6,558 bases of DNA from an uncultured Thalassolituus sp. GTDB taxonomy: Bacteria > Pseudomonadota > Gammaproteobacteria > Pseudomonadales > Oceanobacteraceae. The stretch is from positions 1-6,558 of the forward strand of contig CAJXIT010000199.1 in the NCBI GenBank assembly GCA_913054055.1, in the 5' to 3' direction. The notes beneath the pieces are model-generated. The model was not told the DNA's origin, did not search any database, and saw only the letters and a list, made by a program, of their open reading frames with translations. The translations under genes and the position numbers were made by a program. Shown one piece after another: positions 4,753-6,558 of this stretch; the stretch's first letter is position 1; each line of letters opens with the position of its first letter.

Positions 4753-6543
4753 TTACGCTTCGTTAAATAACAATTGATTCATGCTGTTTCTTAAGTGTTC
4801 CATAGAAACAGGTTTTTTTAAATAATCGTCCATGCCCGCTGCTAGGCAGCGTTCTCTATCCCCTTCCATTGCATTGGCGGTTACCGCAATAATGGGAATA
4901 TGCGAATTTCCCCTTTCTCTTCGGCGAATTTCTTTGGTGGCATCAAACCCATCCATGACGGGCATTTGGCAATCCATTAGCACAATTGAAAAGTCATGTT
5001 GGACCAAAAGATCTAAAGCCACTTGACCGTTGATGGCTGACTTTGATTTAAACCCCATTTTTTCCACAAACGATTTTAAAACCAATTGATTCACTTCGTT
5101 ATCTTCTACAATCAATACGTTAATGTCTTGATTGTTAGTGACCGGCTTTTTATGGGCAGGTGGCTGATAAATGGATTGATTGGTTTGTTCGGCCACAAAC
5201 TGAAAGGTTACTTTTGTACCTTTGGTTGATCTATTTTTAATCTCTAAACTGCCATTCATGGCCTTTGCGATGCTGGCACACATTGGAATCCCAATGCCGA
5301 TGCCTTGGTGCTGGCGGCTGAATGAACCGTCGATTTGATGGAATGGTTTAAATACATCTTCCAGTTTGTTGCTTGGAATGCCAGGGCCTTCATCCGTTAC
5401 ACAAATTGTAATCGTTTGATGGGTTGTTGATTGACGGTGATCGCTGGTTGAAATGTGTATAGCAATGGGGCCGTGATCAGAGAATTTAACGGCGTTGCCA
5501 ATGATGTGGCGTAATGCATGGCCTAGTCGTTGCTCATCCCCAAGATAAACGTTTTCAGCGGCGGATTGCTCATGGTAAGACGTGCTTAAAGTAATGTGTT
5601 TACGCATGCATTCGTCAGCAAATAGCTTATTTGTATTATCAACTAATGTTTTAATTGAAAACGGATGCTGAGCGATATTGATATTGCCAGAGACCATGCC
5701 ACTGAATTCTAAAATATCATCGATAGAAGATGTGATGGCATGTTCAGACAGCTTGCAGGCATCCACTAGTTCTGATTGTTCTTGGGTTAGAGACGTGGTT
5801 TTTAATAAAGAAAGCGAGCCAGCTATGCCGTTTATAGGGGTGCGCATTTCGTGGCTCATGGTATCTAAAAATACTTTTTTCAATCGGTCAGTTTGATTCA
5901 CAGCTCGAATCACTCGCACTGAAATTAACCATGCAAAAATCACCAAGCCAACAATCAATAAGCCGCCCATGATGGCACCTAAGCGGTTGGCCGAGACAAT
6001 TTCTTGGTTGGTGTAGGCTAGGGATGTCACATAATCTTGTTTGCGCAGTTCAATGATTTGATCAATATCAGCGATTAATAAATTACGTTGCTGGTTGATT
6101 TTCAGAAGATCATCTTCATATTCCCGGGATTTTTCCGGATGTTTGATCAGTAAATTGGCAACCGATTTAGAGGCTAAATAGTAATCGTCAAATGCTTGAG
6201 TAAATTGATCGGTAAAAGGCAGGGTAGAGCGATCAATTTTGTTTAGCTCATTAATATGCGTCAGAAATGCATTGGCGGATTCTAAGGTTTCATCTAACAG
6301 GAAATAATTTTCAAATACCAATGCCGTTGAAAAGGCCGTGTGCACATCTTCAACATCTTGTTTTAATGTTAGTAAGGTTTGTAAAACAGGCAGTTTAACT
6401 TCTTCCAGCTCGGTAATGCGGTGTTCATTATCATTGGCAACCGATACATTAAACAGAACATAGCCAAAAAAACTCATGCCCCCAATCAGTGCAATCAGCA
6501 TGATGTTAATTCTAATTTTTACGTTTTGCGAATAGTGAGTCAT
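4753..6543 (-). CDS. Membrane-bound hybrid histidine kinase with receiver domain
   Basis: A 596-residue inner-membrane sensor kinase. TM1 is at about 13-32 and TM2 at about 188-209, enclosing about 155 periplasmic residues that look mostly alpha-helical, like four-helix-bundle sensor domains. The HisKA domain has the H-box MSHEMRTPING with phospho-acceptor His231. The ATPase domain has the N-box HIIGNAVKF (Asn350), the G1 box DEGPGIP (Asp384), the F-box region KPFHQ and the G2 box GIGIGIP. The receiver domain (about 475-592) has acidic Glu480/Asp481, phospho-acceptor Asp524 in VLMDCQMPVMDG, Thr555 and Lys577, all intact. There is no HAMP domain, PAS domain or C-terminal HPt domain, so an HPt protein and a final response regulator must be encoded elsewhere. 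The start ATG at 6543 lacks a strong ribosome binding site; Met15 is a less likely alternative because it removes the positive N-terminus before TM1. The gene converges on the porin and binding-protein pair, which suggests that these proteins supply its signal. The exact stimulus is not visible. Confidence -1.
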   Translation of the reverse strand: MTHYSQNVKIRINIMLIALIGGMSFFGYVLFNVSVANDNEHRITELEEVKLPVLQTLLTLKQDVEDVHTAFSTALVFENYFLLDETLESANAFLTHINELNKIDRSTLPFTDQFTQAFDDYYLASKSVANLLIKHPEKSREYEDDLLKINQQRNLLIADIDQIIELRKQDYVTSLAYTNQEIVSANRLGAIMGGLLIVGLVIFAWLISVRVIRAVNQTDRLKKVFLDTMSHEMRTPINGIAGSLSLLKTTSLTQEQSELVDACKLSEHAITSSIDDILEFSGMVSGNINIAQHPFSIKTLVDNTNKLFADECMRKHITLSTSYHEQSAAENVYLGDEQRLGHALRHIIGNAVKFSDHGPIAIHISTSDHRQSTTHQTITICVTDEGPGIPSNKLEDVFKPFHQIDGSFSRQHQGIGIGIPMCASIAKAMNGSLEIKNRSTKGTKVTFQFVAEQTNQSIYQPPAHKKPVTNNQDINVLIVEDNEVNQLVLKSFVEKMGFKSKSAINGQVALDLLVQHDFSIVLMDCQMPVMDGFDATKEIRRRERGNSHIPIIAVTANAMEGDRERCLAAGMDDYLKKPVSMEHLRNSMNQLLFNEA

Positions 6544-6558
6544 ATCAGCAAAGGCCTG

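Noticed and set aside
1..6558. Mobile elements, CRISPR arrays, tRNA or rRNA genes
   Set aside because: No transposase-like protein, regularly spaced repeats or RNA-gene sequence was seen on either strand.

Overview
The window looks like chromosomal DNA from a Gram-negative gammaproteobacterium. It encodes an outer-membrane beta-barrel ending in phenylalanine, a Sec-secreted periplasmic protein and an ArcB/BarA-style hybrid histidine kinase. The moderate GC content and protein families would fit a marine Oceanospirillales, Vibrio or Shewanella-like genome, but that placement is an impression from composition and family resemblance, not a database result.

Layout. (1) Positions 1-1207, minus strand: the N-terminal 402 codons of a PuuC-like NAD(P)-dependent aldehyde dehydrogenase, whose C-terminus lies outside the window. 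(2) 1208-1400: a divergent intergenic region with weak candidate promoters on both strands. (3) 1401-2316, plus strand: a likely two-gene operon of a YCII-domain protein and a dihydrofolate-reductase/RibD-C-like protein. (4) 2427-2846, plus: a stand-alone BLUF blue-light photoreceptor with its flavin-site residues intact. (5) 2847-3038: a non-coding stretch with a long imperfect hairpin, a good match to a sigma-54 promoter, and short repeats. (6) 3039-4734, plus: a tightly coupled pair, a porin-like outer-membrane barrel followed one base later by a small PstS-like periplasmic protein. (7) 4753-6543, minus: a complete membrane-bound hybrid histidine kinase, convergent with the pair and separated from it by 18 bp. 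An 11-bp perfect inverted repeat spans this junction.

How the genes may work together. The porin, the half-size periplasmic binding protein and the two-TM kinase with an alpha-helical periplasmic domain could form an envelope sensing module. The porin would admit a solute, the secreted protein would bind it or report it, and the kinase would read it, in the general manner of TorT/TorS. The putative sigma-54 promoter would place the porin pair under an enhancer-binding activator that is not encoded here. The BLUF protein adds a light input beside this module, but no functional link is shown by the sequence. The aldehyde dehydrogenase and the YCII/RibD-C pair look like ordinary metabolic or accessory genes.

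The most interesting points are the sigma-54 promoter with its upstream inverted repeat, the porin/binding-protein/kinase arrangement, and the replacement of the usual ribose-binding glutamate by proline in the aldehyde dehydrogenase.
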